Shown here piece by piece: positions 24,604 to 33,564 of a stretch of 64,000 nucleotides of DNA. Positions within the stretch are counted from its first letter, which is position 1. Every line of letters begins with the position of its first letter. The position numbers and the translations under genes are program-made. Origin of the DNA: JAVBNH01 sp031551635 (GTDB lineage: Bacteria > Bacillota > Clostridia > Oscillospirales > Acutalibacteraceae); NCBI GenBank assembly GCA_031551635.1, contig JAVBNH010000010.1, positions 1 to 64,000 of the forward strand, in the 5' to 3' direction. The notes beneath the pieces were generated by a model. That model ran no database searches. It was given only the letters and a program-made list of their open reading frames with translations, and was not told the origin of the DNA.

Positions 24604-25326
24604 TTAAAGCAAAGCGGCAGCTTCTTTGTCGAGGAAAATGTATGCATTTTGATGGAAACGCAGAATCGAAGCGGGATTTTTCGGCGATATATCGCCCTTC
24701 GCCATTTCTTTAACCGCGTGTGCTTTTGTTTTGCCTGTCGCGATGAAAACGATTTTTTTCGCTCTCATAATAGAACCGATGCCCATTGTGAATGCGGATA
24801 AAGGAATGTCATTATTAGGAAAATAAGCGCTGTTCACTTCAATTGTGCTTTCAGTGAGCTTCACCACAAAAGTTTTATCTGCGAATATATTGCTGGGCTC
24901 ATTGAAGCCAATATGACCGTTGACGCCGACGCCGAGAAGCTGAATATCAATTCCGCCGGACTGTTCAATCAGCCTTTCATAATCCTCGCATTCTTTTTCA
25001 GGATCCTCCGCTTTACCGTTTAAAATATGAGTATTTTCACAGTTGATGTCAATCTTGTCAAAGAGGTTCTTATGCATAAAATAGTAATAGGAGTTTACGT
25101 CATCACTTTCAATTCCGACATATTCGTCAAGATTAAAGGTGGTAACATCCTTAAAGCTGATTTCGTTTTTTCGGTTTAGCTGCGCAAGATAGTCATACAT
25201 TTTAACAGGTGTTGAACCTGTCGCAAAGCTAAAAACCGAATTGGGTTTAACCTTTAGCTGTTCGGCAAAAACATTTCCGGCGGCAACCGCTACTTCGTCA
25301 GCATTTTCAAAAATATTAATATTCAT
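24604..25326 (-). CDS. nagB: glucosamine-6-phosphate deaminase
   Basis: 240 residues, the short Gram-positive form without the allosteric C-terminal extension of the E. coli enzyme. Motifs are FSFATGSTPVKMYDYL (phosphate loop), FNLDEYVG (catalytic Asp) and LGVGVNGHIGFNEP with the catalytic His. It converts glucosamine 6-phosphate to fructose 6-phosphate and ammonia. It lies 124 bases after the PHP gene, further than the other operon members are from each other. It may therefore be separately transcribed or a distal member. No nagA is present in this window. Confidence 0.92.
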   Translation of the reverse strand: MNINIFENADEVAVAAGNVFAEQLKVKPNSVFSFATGSTPVKMYDYLAQLNRKNEISFKDVTTFNLDEYVGIESDDVNSYYYFMHKNLFDKIDINCENTHILNGKAEDPEKECEDYERLIEQSGGIDIQLLGVGVNGHIGFNEPSNIFADKTFVVKLTESTIEVNSAYFPNNDIPLSAFTMGIGSIMRAKKIVFIATGKTKAHAVKEMAKGDISPKNPASILRFHQNAYIFLDKEAAALL

Positions 25327-25450
25327 TTTTTCCCTTCCTTATCATTTTCAATATATTTTAAGTCTTAATTATATACCAAAGTCCGGTAATTTGCAAGTGA
25401 ATTTGCTTAAATTAATTATATCCGTATTTTTGTATATTATTTAAAAAATT

Positions 25451-26716
25451 CTATGCCAGAGATTTAAAATATTCAATCCTTTTTTCAAGCGACGGGAATC
25501 TGCTTGCAGTTTTTTGAGAAAACATAGCATTATCTATGTCAATACTCGCGGCGTTTTCGTGACCGATAAGCGCATATGTCGAGTCGCGCAGATTTGCGAA
25601 TTCGGGACTGCGCTGCTCGAGGCAGACCATGTTTTGCCGTGGTGAGTTAATATCTTCACCGCTTATCTGCAGCAGCTCATGCTTTTCGCAGAGCGCGCGA
25701 ACCCTTTTAAGCTGTTCGGAAGTGTTGCGAGAAGGCATATAAGTCACCGCGTTATACCCGAGCCGCGGCAGCAGCTCAAACAGCTCGCAAAGGTAATCAT
25801 CCTCAAATTTTTGGCTTTTTTTGTCTCCGGTAACCGAGCTTGTGACATCGCCGAGATAGGCGTAAGCGCTGATTGCGCCTACGCTTTTCGTCAGAGCGAT
25901 TACCTCTTTCACATCAGGGCAGACAGCGTCTATATAAATTCGCTCAACCAAATCACTTTTTAATGCGCCCAGTAAATCATATTCGTAATAAATATTATTC
26001 CCATCGCTTAGAAGACCCGTTAACTTTTCATTCAGGTTTATTTTTAATGTTTCCTTTAAAAATCCTACAAGCTTTTCACCTTTTGTGAATCGCTTTATCA
26101 GGCTCTGAGCGAGAGCCATCATCAGATGCCGCTCAGTCACGCTTCCCCCGTCATTATATTGTGAAATCGGAATAATATCCTTTTCGAAATCAAGCGAAAT
26201 ATCATATGCTTCAAATATTTTATTGATATTTGAAACCATTTTTTTATTTCTGAGATTGCGTCTTTCGATAAGCGGCGCAAAAAAATCCTTCAGCTTATCA
26301 ATATTCTGATGCGGAACACCATGAAGTGCCATATACACAACACCTGTCTGGTCGGGATTATTGATTCGCCTGTCGCGAAGCGCAGTGTTTTCAAAGCTGA
26401 CACGGCACTCCATGCCGACAGTGGTTTTTATTCCGAGAATTTTCCCAGCCTCGATAAATTCATTGGCTCCACTCATTGTATCATGGTCCATAATTCCGCA
26501 AGTACCGAGCCCCGCCTGATACGCAGCCCAGACTGCTTTCGTGGGCGAATACGGCGAAAATGAATAGGTCGTGTGGATATGATTATTCACATCTGTACTC
26601 GCTTTAACCTCCGGAATTTTACCCTCATGAATAAAACCGGCAAGCTCGCGCAGAGAGGCAAGTCTCATAACTCTTTCAGAGGCGTTTAATTGTTCGATAT
26701 AGGAAGAAATATCCAT
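25451..26716 (-). CDS. PHP domain metal-dependent phosphoesterase-like protein
   Basis: 421 residues. The PHP metal-binding motifs are NNHIHTTYSFSPYSP (about 44-58), IMDHDTMSGANEF and GMECRVSF. The protein is longer than simple PHP phosphatases, and the additional C-terminal part ends in SGEDINSPRQ and a helical tail. It may dephosphorylate a sugar phosphate made by the operon enzymes. It begins 10 bases after the aldolase/dehydrogenase gene and is the last gene of the closely spaced operon. Confidence 0.8.
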   Translation of the reverse strand: MDISSYIEQLNASERVMRLASLRELAGFIHEGKIPEVKASTDVNNHIHTTYSFSPYSPTKAVWAAYQAGLGTCGIMDHDTMSGANEFIEAGKILGIKTTVGMECRVSFENTALRDRRINNPDQTGVVYMALHGVPHQNIDKLKDFFAPLIERRNLRNKKMVSNINKIFEAYDISLDFEKDIIPISQYNDGGSVTERHLMMALAQSLIKRFTKGEKLVGFLKETLKINLNEKLTGLLSDGNNIYYEYDLLGALKSDLVERIYIDAVCPDVKEVIALTKSVGAISAYAYLGDVTSSVTGDKKSQKFEDDYLCELFELLPRLGYNAVTYMPSRNTSEQLKRVRALCEKHELLQISGEDINSPRQNMVCLEQRSPEFANLRDSTYALIGHENAASIDIDNAMFSQKTASRFPSLEKRIEYFKSLA

Positions 26717-26726
26717 GTAACTGCCT

Positions 26727-28688
26727 CTATTTCAGCATATTTTGTCCGCCTGTGACCGGGACAGCCTGACCTGTCTCATATTTCTGCTCAATGATATAAA
26801 AAATCGCGCGGACAACATCGATTATCTCGCAGCCGCGTCCAAGCGGAACCTTTGACTCATAGTATTTTCGGACATCACCTATTGTTTTCGCGCCCGGTAC
26901 CTTGCCCGCATTCAAATACTGAACAAATAAGCCTTTTTCGGGGTCTGACCATAAGGGACCCGTGAGAAGATTGCCGGGGCACACCGCGTTAACCTTGATA
27001 TTAAAGGGAGCCAGCTCTAGCGCGAAGCTTTCAACAAGACCTATACCGCCGAATTTTCCCCCGGAGTAAGCAAAGTTTTTATTTGAGCCGGAGAGACCGG
27101 ATTTTGAGTTAATTTGAATAATATCTGCGAAATAATCACTGGCGAAACGCTGCTGCAGCTTCATGATTTGCGTAGCATATTTCACGGCGATAAAAAACGC
27201 GGTATAGTTTATTTTTGTGACAAATTCGAAGTCTGTAAGCGTCATTTCCTCGACACTTCCGGCTCTGACAACCCCCGCATTGCTGATAAACACATCAAGT
27301 CCGCCGTATTCAAGGACGGTTTCGACAGTTAAATTTTTGACCGACGACTCATCTGCGACATCGCATTTTACACTCATAACCCTGCCTTTACCGTGCTTTT
27401 TTTCGAGCATTCCGGCGTTTTCTGTGAGCAGGGTCTCATTAATGTCGCAGAGCACCAGATTCGCGCCTTCCCCGAGCAGCTTCTCAGCTATCCCGAGACC
27501 GAAGCCCTGCGCCGCGCCCGTCACAACCGTGATTTTTTCATTAAGTCTTTTTACGTTTCCCGCGGCTGATACCTTAGAGCGGTAAGACTCAACCTCCCAG
27601 TTTTTAATGAAGTCAATCATATAATCGCTCATAAACTGCAGCCCGCCGAAGGACTCAGTATAACAGGCGACCTTGACGGTATCCATAAAAAGCTCCGCGG
27701 AAATATCCGCTTGTTTTTTTGTGACGCCAAAAGCGAAATATCCGAGCTTTGCAACCGCTATTATTTTTGGTAGATAACCGTTTGTATTTTTATATTCATT
27801 TATTTTATGTTCTAGTTCGGAATATTGCCTCTCAATATCACCCTCAGCGATAAAAATCGGCTCATGCTTACAATAAACCATATGGTCGGGTGTAAAGGCA
27901 GAGGAGGCAGGATAAAAGCTTTTTTCATCCTCAACAATTCTTTTTACCTCTGCGTTTGTTCTGAAGGTCACGATACCGCCGCTGCCCTCACTGAGAAGCA
28001 TTCTTATAGCGGGTGCAAGGTTTGCGGCGTGCTCTCTATCAAAATCAACTGCTTCGAGTTGAGGGAAGCGGATAATTTTTTCCTCGATTTTCGAGAAAAC
28101 CATTTTTGCCTTTTCGTCAATTTCCTCAGAGCTGTTTCCGGCGATAAAAACACCGTGATTCTGAAGAATCACTATGTCAGCGCTTTGTCCCTTTGACCTT
28201 TTATACTCATTCATCGCCGAGGAAACCGCGAGCGACAAAAGATAACCTGGCTCGATTAAATCAATCCAAATTATCCTGTCTGAGAATATTTCTGCAGCAG
28301 CCTGCCTGCCGTTTTTGCCGCAGGTCATGCCGTTAAGCATAGTCGGATGGAGGTGCAGAACATAGGTGTATTCAAAAAGGTCATGAAGACTTGTCTCAAC
28401 CGAGGGGCGTTTATGCTCCTCACCCTTTTCGCGCGCGTCCATAAGGTCGGTGAGCACCTGAGCCTCTCTCTGTTCGAAAATCTCCGGATATTCTTTTGTT
28501 TGAATTTCTCCGAGCCTGCCCCGGTTCATTTTGACAAAACCCTCCGCCGTTATGTCGGCAAGGGTAGTCCCGGAGCCTTTGATATATATAAAATTTTCGT
28601 CCTTAAAGGAGGTGTTGCCGCCGCCCGCGAGCACATATTCCGGGTTGCTGCCGTATTTGTTTGAAATCGCGACAATAGTCTCAAGCAT
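26727..28688 (-). CDS. bifunctional class II aldolase / short-chain dehydrogenase
   Basis: 653 residues in two domains. The class II aldolase/adducin domain (about 1-380) has GGGNTSFK and the zinc motif VLHLHPTMLNGMTCG plus the later LQNHGVFIAG. The SDR domain (about 385-653) has VVTGAAQGFGLGIAEKLL, NAGVVRAG and YSGGKFGG (Tyr and Lys of the catalytic tetrad). The architecture matches the RhaD-type L-rhamnulose-1-phosphate aldolase/lactaldehyde dehydrogenase fusions such as B. subtilis YuxG. Here no rhamnose isomerase or kinase is nearby, so another ketose phosphate may be the substrate. Confidence 0.87.
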   Translation of the reverse strand: MLETIVAISNKYGSNPEYVLAGGGNTSFKDENFIYIKGSGTTLADITAEGFVKMNRGRLGEIQTKEYPEIFEQREAQVLTDLMDAREKGEEHKRPSVETSLHDLFEYTYVLHLHPTMLNGMTCGKNGRQAAAEIFSDRIIWIDLIEPGYLLSLAVSSAMNEYKRSKGQSADIVILQNHGVFIAGNSSEEIDEKAKMVFSKIEEKIIRFPQLEAVDFDREHAANLAPAIRMLLSEGSGGIVTFRTNAEVKRIVEDEKSFYPASSAFTPDHMVYCKHEPIFIAEGDIERQYSELEHKINEYKNTNGYLPKIIAVAKLGYFAFGVTKKQADISAELFMDTVKVACYTESFGGLQFMSDYMIDFIKNWEVESYRSKVSAAGNVKRLNEKITVVTGAAQGFGLGIAEKLLGEGANLVLCDINETLLTENAGMLEKKHGKGRVMSVKCDVADESSVKNLTVETVLEYGGLDVFISNAGVVRAGSVEEMTLTDFEFVTKINYTAFFIAVKYATQIMKLQQRFASDYFADIIQINSKSGLSGSNKNFAYSGGKFGGIGLVESFALELAPFNIKVNAVCPGNLLTGPLWSDPEKGLFVQYLNAGKVPGAKTIGDVRKYYESKVPLGRGCEIIDVVRAIFYIIEQKYETGQAVPVTGGQNMLK

Positions 28689-28711
28689 AATAAAAATTCC
28701 TTTTTATTGAT

Positions 28712-29674
28712 TTAGAAAAATAAAGATAAAATGTCATCGTTTTTCGCGTTCATGATGTAGTCGTTGATGCTGATTTCCGAAATAGCATTATAAAGTGCGT
28801 TTTCCTCGTGCTTAACACCTACAAAATGATTCTCAAGCTCACAAATATCTTTTTCGCCGAAAAAATCACCGGAAATTTTAATCTCTTTAATAATTCCACC
28901 GTTAATGTTAAGGCTGACAGAAACACCTCCAAAATCAAAACGGGCTGATTTATTATAGCTGAATTTCGGCGACTGACCGAAATTCCAGTCCCATGTAGAA
29001 TATTTTTCGCGTCTGAGCGTTTCAATTTTTTCAAAGTCGCTCTCAGCGAGCGGATAATCCTGAGCGTCAACACGGGAGCGGATAAAATCGATAAGCTGAG
29101 TAATCGTAATGGGCTTTTCGAGGTGTGAATTTATTGTTGTCACACGGCTGGCAACGGATTTCACTCCCTTTGAAACAATTTTCGCACTGTCAACTTTCAG
29201 TGCGTTTGAAAGAACATCTTTATTTGTTCCAAGCATTAAAGTGCCGTGATGAAGAACCCTTTTGCCGACGATAGTCTGAGCATTGCCCGAGAATTTTTTA
29301 GTGTCAATCGTGAGGTCGTTTCTTCCTGATAAAACCGCGTTTACACCAAGCCCTGCGAGGGCTTCGATTATCGGAGATGTAAACTGAGCGAAATCTATTT
29401 TTTGCGAATCGGAATTTTTTATAAAGGTGAAATTCAGGTTTTCACTGTCATGGTAAACCGCGCCGCCGCCTGTCAGACGGCGAACGACGGATATATTATT
29501 CTCTCGGACATAGTCAAGGTTAATTTCAGCAAGCGTGTTCTGATTTCTGCCGACAATTACCGCGTTATGGTTAACCCAAAGCATGAAGATATCTTCAACG
29601 GTATTCATTAAAAGATATTCCTCTGCGGCGAGGTTATAGTCCGCTTCAGTTGTAAAGAGACGCACATATTTCAT
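28712..29674 (-). CDS. lplA: lipoate-protein ligase A
   Basis: 320 residues. The LplA signature RRLTGGGAVYHDSENLNFT and the following NDLTIDTKKFSGNAQ are intact, and the C-terminal accessory domain is present. The enzyme attaches free lipoate, via lipoyl-AMP, to the lysine of lipoyl domains. It lies between the E1 gene and the aldolase/dehydrogenase gene, 4 and 23 bases away, so it is presumably dedicated to the E2 protein of this operon. AGGAGT precedes the ATG. There is no lipoate synthase in the window, which suggests scavenged lipoate. Confidence 0.93.
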   Translation of the reverse strand: MKYVRLFTTEADYNLAAEEYLLMNTVEDIFMLWVNHNAVIVGRNQNTLAEINLDYVRENNISVVRRLTGGGAVYHDSENLNFTFIKNSDSQKIDFAQFTSPIIEALAGLGVNAVLSGRNDLTIDTKKFSGNAQTIVGKRVLHHGTLMLGTNKDVLSNALKVDSAKIVSKGVKSVASRVTTINSHLEKPITITQLIDFIRSRVDAQDYPLAESDFEKIETLRREKYSTWDWNFGQSPKFSYNKSARFDFGGVSVSLNINGGIIKEIKISGDFFGEKDICELENHFVGVKHEENALYNAISEISINDYIMNAKNDDILSLFF

Positions 29675-29678
29675 TTGC

Positions 29679-32150
29679 TCAGACTCCTAATTTATTGCGT
29701 CTGATGCATTCAAGCTCTGTAAAATTCTCTGTTGACACATGACCCGTCAGCGGTAAAATTTTCTGGTCAATAGCGTCAAGAATCCATGAAGCATGCGGGA
29801 AAAATGCATCCTCAAGCTCAAAGCAGGGTGTAATCCAGTTTCTAGCGCCGATGACCACCGGCGGAGCGTCAAGGTAGTCAAAGCAAAGCTCTGTTATCGT
29901 CTGAGCCATATCTTGCAAAACGCTGCCGCGAGCGCAGGCATCACTGACAAGCACGATTTTGCCTGTCTTTTTCACAGACTCAACGATTTTTTCATAATTA
30001 AGCGGAGTAATAGAGCGGGCATCAATGATTTCAGCGGTCAAATTATACTTATCCCTGAGGGTATCCGCCGCCTTGAGTGCCTCATAAAGCGAGGTGCCGA
30101 CGGTTAAAATAGTTAAATCCTTGCCCTCTCTTTTTATATCAGGCTCGCCGATTTCAATTTCGTAATAATCCTCCGGCACACCTTCTTTATGGAACTGCTC
30201 GCCAATATCGTAAACGCGCTGGCTTTCGCAGAAAATAACCGGGTCTGTACCCGCGAGAGCCGCGTTCATCAAGCCCTTTGCGTCATAAGGAGTGACCGGG
30301 AAAACAACCTTTAGCCCCGGGATATGCGCCATCAGAGCAGTCCAGTCCTGTGAATGCTGGGCGCCGTATTTCGAGCCTATCGAAACGCGCAGCACGAAGG
30401 GCATCTTTATAATTCCCGCGCTCATGCTCTGCCATTTCGACATTTGATTGAAAATCTCATCGCCCGCGCGACCGATGAAGTCGCAGTACATTAGCTCGGC
30501 GATTACCCTGCCGCCGGACATAGCATAGCCGACAGCCGAACCCACAATTGCAGCCTCGGAAATGGGTGAGTTGAATAATCTATGATAGGGAAGAGCCTCG
30601 GTCAAGCCGCGATAGACGGCGAAAGCCCCGCCCCAGTCTCTCACGTCCTCACCGTAGGTAATAATTGTCGGGTCTTGATAAAACTTGTCTCTGATAGCTT
30701 CAAAAATTCCGTCACGAAGCTGATAAACGGTGTTTTTCGAAGCTGGCTTGCCGTTTTCATCATAGGCAAAGCGGACTTTTTTCGCGAGCTGCTGTGAACG
30801 CGGGTCCTCTTTATATGGCAGGAGAGTCTCCGGTGTCCTATCCTCCATTTTTTCCTTTTTTGTATTCGAGAACATAATACTTTCAATCGCCGCGGGATTT
30901 TTCATGAGATTCATCCTTGGTGAAATTTCGCCGTCTATAGCAAGGCGGCATATTTTCGTCATCAAAGACTTTACATCCTCGCGAATAGCTGCGAATTCTT
31001 CAGTTTTCGAAATTTTACCGTTTACAAGCTTGCTCTCAAAGGCGGCAAGCACATCCTGTGTTTCCCATGCGTCCATTTCCTCCTGAGTCCTGTAAGAAGA
31101 GGAGTCGGAGGGGGAGTGCCCTGCCATGCGGTAAGTCATAATATCAAGCAGTACAGGACCTTCGCCTTTCAGGAGAAGCTCCTTTTTACGGCGCATGCAG
31201 TCAATAACAGCAAGAGGATTATAGCCGTCGATACGTTCCGCGTGCATCTGATTCGGCGCGACACCTGCGCCTGCTCTCGCGAGCATATCATAGCCCATAG
31301 TCTCACCGCGTGTCTGTCCGCCCATGCCATAGTTATTGTTGAAGAAGTTAAAAATAAGCGGCAGACCCTGATTATACGGCGGCTGCCAGAGCTGTTTTAT
31401 CTGATCCATGACCGACATCATCATAGCCTCCCAAACAGGACCGCAGCCCATGGAAGCGTCGCCGATATTGCAGATGACTATTCCTTTTTTTTGGTTGACA
31501 CGCTTGAAAAGAGCGCTTCCCAGAGCAATTGTCGCCGAGCCGCCGACTATCGCATTGTTCGGATAAATACCGAAGGGGGTAAAAAAGGCGTGCATTGAGC
31601 CGCCAAGCCCCTTATTGAAGCCGGTTTCACGGGCGAAAATTTCTGATAAGGCGCCGTAAATCAAAAATTCACGGGCGAGAGTTTTCGCGCTTGTCTTGTC
31701 GGCGGTTTTTTCAATTGCCTTTAGCACCGCGCCGCCGAAAAATTCTTCCATAACCTCCATAAGCTCTTTTTCGCTGAGCTTGTCGATAGCCGAAAGACCC
31801 TTCGCGAGAATTTCGCCGTGGGAGCGGTGGGAGCCGAAAATGAAATCGTCAACACCGAGAATATATGACTGCCCGACTGCCGAAGCCTCCTGCCCTAGCG
31901 AGAGGTGCGCGGGGCCGGGATTATTATATTCAACTCCGTTGTAAGCGTTTGTTGTCTTGATGGAATAAAGCATCGTTTCGAACTCACGAATGACGAACAT
32001 ATCATGATATATCCGCATAAAATCGTCTTTTTTATAAAGCTTTTTTTCTTCTGCCAAAGATTTGTTATATTGGCAGACATCAATGTCGTCAAAGTGGATT
32101 TTTCCCGGCATTCTCAGGAGTGCGGGATCGACAAATTGAGATTTTGGCAT
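29679..32150 (-). CDS. 2-oxoacid dehydrogenase E1 component, alpha and beta fused
   Basis: 823 residues. The alpha half (1-430) has GSHRSHGEILAKG, GGSMHAFF and the thiamine diphosphate motif GDASMGCGPVWEA...NFFNNNYGMGG. The beta half (about 470-823) has ITYGEDVRDWGGAF, SPISEAAIVGSAVGYA and HSQDWTALMAHIPGLKV. A segment of about 50 residues (GGAVLKAIEKTADKTS... to SEIFARETG) is inserted before the GGSMH motif compared with ordinary E1-alpha. The enzyme decarboxylates a 2-oxoacid and reductively acylates E2. Pyruvate, acetoin or a branched-chain or longer oxoacid are all possible. Confidence 0.87.
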   Translation of the reverse strand: MPKSQFVDPALLRMPGKIHFDDIDVCQYNKSLAEEKKLYKKDDFMRIYHDMFVIREFETMLYSIKTTNAYNGVEYNNPGPAHLSLGQEASAVGQSYILGVDDFIFGSHRSHGEILAKGLSAIDKLSEKELMEVMEEFFGGAVLKAIEKTADKTSAKTLAREFLIYGALSEIFARETGFNKGLGGSMHAFFTPFGIYPNNAIVGGSATIALGSALFKRVNQKKGIVICNIGDASMGCGPVWEAMMMSVMDQIKQLWQPPYNQGLPLIFNFFNNNYGMGGQTRGETMGYDMLARAGAGVAPNQMHAERIDGYNPLAVIDCMRRKKELLLKGEGPVLLDIMTYRMAGHSPSDSSSYRTQEEMDAWETQDVLAAFESKLVNGKISKTEEFAAIREDVKSLMTKICRLAIDGEISPRMNLMKNPAAIESIMFSNTKKEKMEDRTPETLLPYKEDPRSQQLAKKVRFAYDENGKPASKNTVYQLRDGIFEAIRDKFYQDPTIITYGEDVRDWGGAFAVYRGLTEALPYHRLFNSPISEAAIVGSAVGYAMSGGRVIAELMYCDFIGRAGDEIFNQMSKWQSMSAGIIKMPFVLRVSIGSKYGAQHSQDWTALMAHIPGLKVVFPVTPYDAKGLMNAALAGTDPVIFCESQRVYDIGEQFHKEGVPEDYYEIEIGEPDIKREGKDLTILTVGTSLYEALKAADTLRDKYNLTAEIIDARSITPLNYEKIVESVKKTGKIVLVSDACARGSVLQDMAQTITELCFDYLDAPPVVIGARNWITPCFELEDAFFPHASWILDAIDQKILPLTGHVSTENFTELECIRRNKLGV

Positions 32151-32182
32151 ATATATACATCCCTTTCAAAGTAAAAGTAAGA

Positions 32183-33550
32183 CTAATTTATATTAAAAAT
32201 AGCTTCTCTGATTATTTCGCTGACAGTAGGATGCGGGAAAATTATTTCCTTCGCGTCTGAAATTCTCATCTCAGTTTCAACCATAATTCCCGCCGCTGTA
32301 ATCATTTCAGAGGCGTAAGAGCTGATAATATGAATACCCAAAATTCTGCCGTCCTTCGCGTCCGCAATAACCTTGCAAAGCCCGTCATCGCTTGTGTTTT
32401 CCGCAACATATCTTCCGGAATAGAACATTGAAACCTTGCCGACCTTAATGTCAATTCCTTTTGCCCTCGCGCTTTCCTCTGTTTCGCCGACATTTGCCAC
32501 CTCCGGATAGGTGTAGATAACAGACGGCACGGCTTCATAGCGCATAATATCCTTCTTGCCAAGAATATTATTCACCGCAACCTCAGCCTCGCGGTAAGCG
32601 GTGTGAGCCAGCATCGAATAACCGTTTACGTCGCCCGCGGCATAAACTCCGGCAATATTAGTCTGCATTTTTCTGTCTGTTTTAATCGCGCCTTTTTCGC
32701 AGTATACTCCGATATTCTCAAGCCCGAAGCCTTCTGTAACAGGCTTTCTGCCGATAGAAAGCAGTACATTCGTTGCCTTTATTTCGTGAGATTTCCCGTC
32801 AATTTCATATACCACGGAATTTGATTTTATCGCTGTAACCTTGCTCTTAAGGTGGAACCTTATACCCTTCGCGGCATATAAATTCTGCAGCAGCTGTGAA
32901 ACTTCTGTGTCTGTCGCGCCGGCAATTTTTTCAGCCATTTCAACAACAGAAACATGAGAGCTGACAGAATTATAATATGACGCCATTTCGAGTCCTATAA
33001 CACCGCCGCCGATTATTGTAAGCTTGTCCGGCACAGCTTTGAGATTCAAAATCTCCCTGTTTGTCATGACAAAACCGGATTTCAAGCCCTCCTTAAGCCC
33101 CGGAATCGGAGGGACAACAGGCGCGGAGCCGGTTGCGATAAGTAGCTTTTTACCTGTGTATTCTGTGTTATCGGCAACAACCGTAAAGCCCTCAACGCTT
33201 CTGCCGGTGATAAATCCGTTTTTTTCGACAAGTGTAACCTTGCTTGAACGCAGTGCCGCACGAACGCCGTTAACAAGGGTTTTGACTACTTTATTTTTGC
33301 GGTGAATAACTGCCTTCTGGTCGATTTTCGCCGCTGCTCCGATAACTCCGAAATCCTTAGAATGCTTTGAGTAGTCAAGGATTTTTGCGCTGTTTAAAAG
33401 TGTTTTTGAGGGGATACAGCCTTCATTTAAGCAAACTCCGCCTATATTGTGTTTCTCAATCAATACAACGCTAAGACCCGCATGTCCGGCTCTTTCAGCC
33501 GCGAGATAACCGGCAGGTCCCCCGCCGAGGACAATCAAATCATATATCAA
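32183..33550 (-). CDS. lpdA: dihydrolipoyl dehydrogenase (E3)
   Basis: About 455 residues. The TTG at 33550 gives the canonical start IYDLIVLGGGPAGYLAAE and is preceded by AAAGGT; the ATG at 33568 has no binding site. FAD and disulphide motifs are GGVCLNEGCIPSKTLL, the NAD motif is IIGGGVIGLEMASY, and the catalytic His-Glu is in HPTVSE near the end. It reoxidises dihydrolipoamide of the neighbouring E2 with NAD+. It lies between the E2 and E1 genes, so the complex genes are contiguous. Confidence 0.93.
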   Translation of the reverse strand: MIYDLIVLGGGPAGYLAAERAGHAGLSVVLIEKHNIGGVCLNEGCIPSKTLLNSAKILDYSKHSKDFGVIGAAAKIDQKAVIHRKNKVVKTLVNGVRAALRSSKVTLVEKNGFITGRSVEGFTVVADNTEYTGKKLLIATGSAPVVPPIPGLKEGLKSGFVMTNREILNLKAVPDKLTIIGGGVIGLEMASYYNSVSSHVSVVEMAEKIAGATDTEVSQLLQNLYAAKGIRFHLKSKVTAIKSNSVVYEIDGKSHEIKATNVLLSIGRKPVTEGFGLENIGVYCEKGAIKTDRKMQTNIAGVYAAGDVNGYSMLAHTAYREAEVAVNNILGKKDIMRYEAVPSVIYTYPEVANVGETEESARAKGIDIKVGKVSMFYSGRYVAENTSDDGLCKVIADAKDGRILGIHIISSYASEMITAAGIMVETEMRISDAKEIIFPHPTVSEIIREAIFNIN

Positions 33551-33564
33551 TATTTCAGAACCTT

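Noticed and set aside
30582..31598. Several long plus-strand frames opposite the E1 gene
   Set aside because: Frames antisense to a well-matched E1 gene; no family motif and no binding sites.
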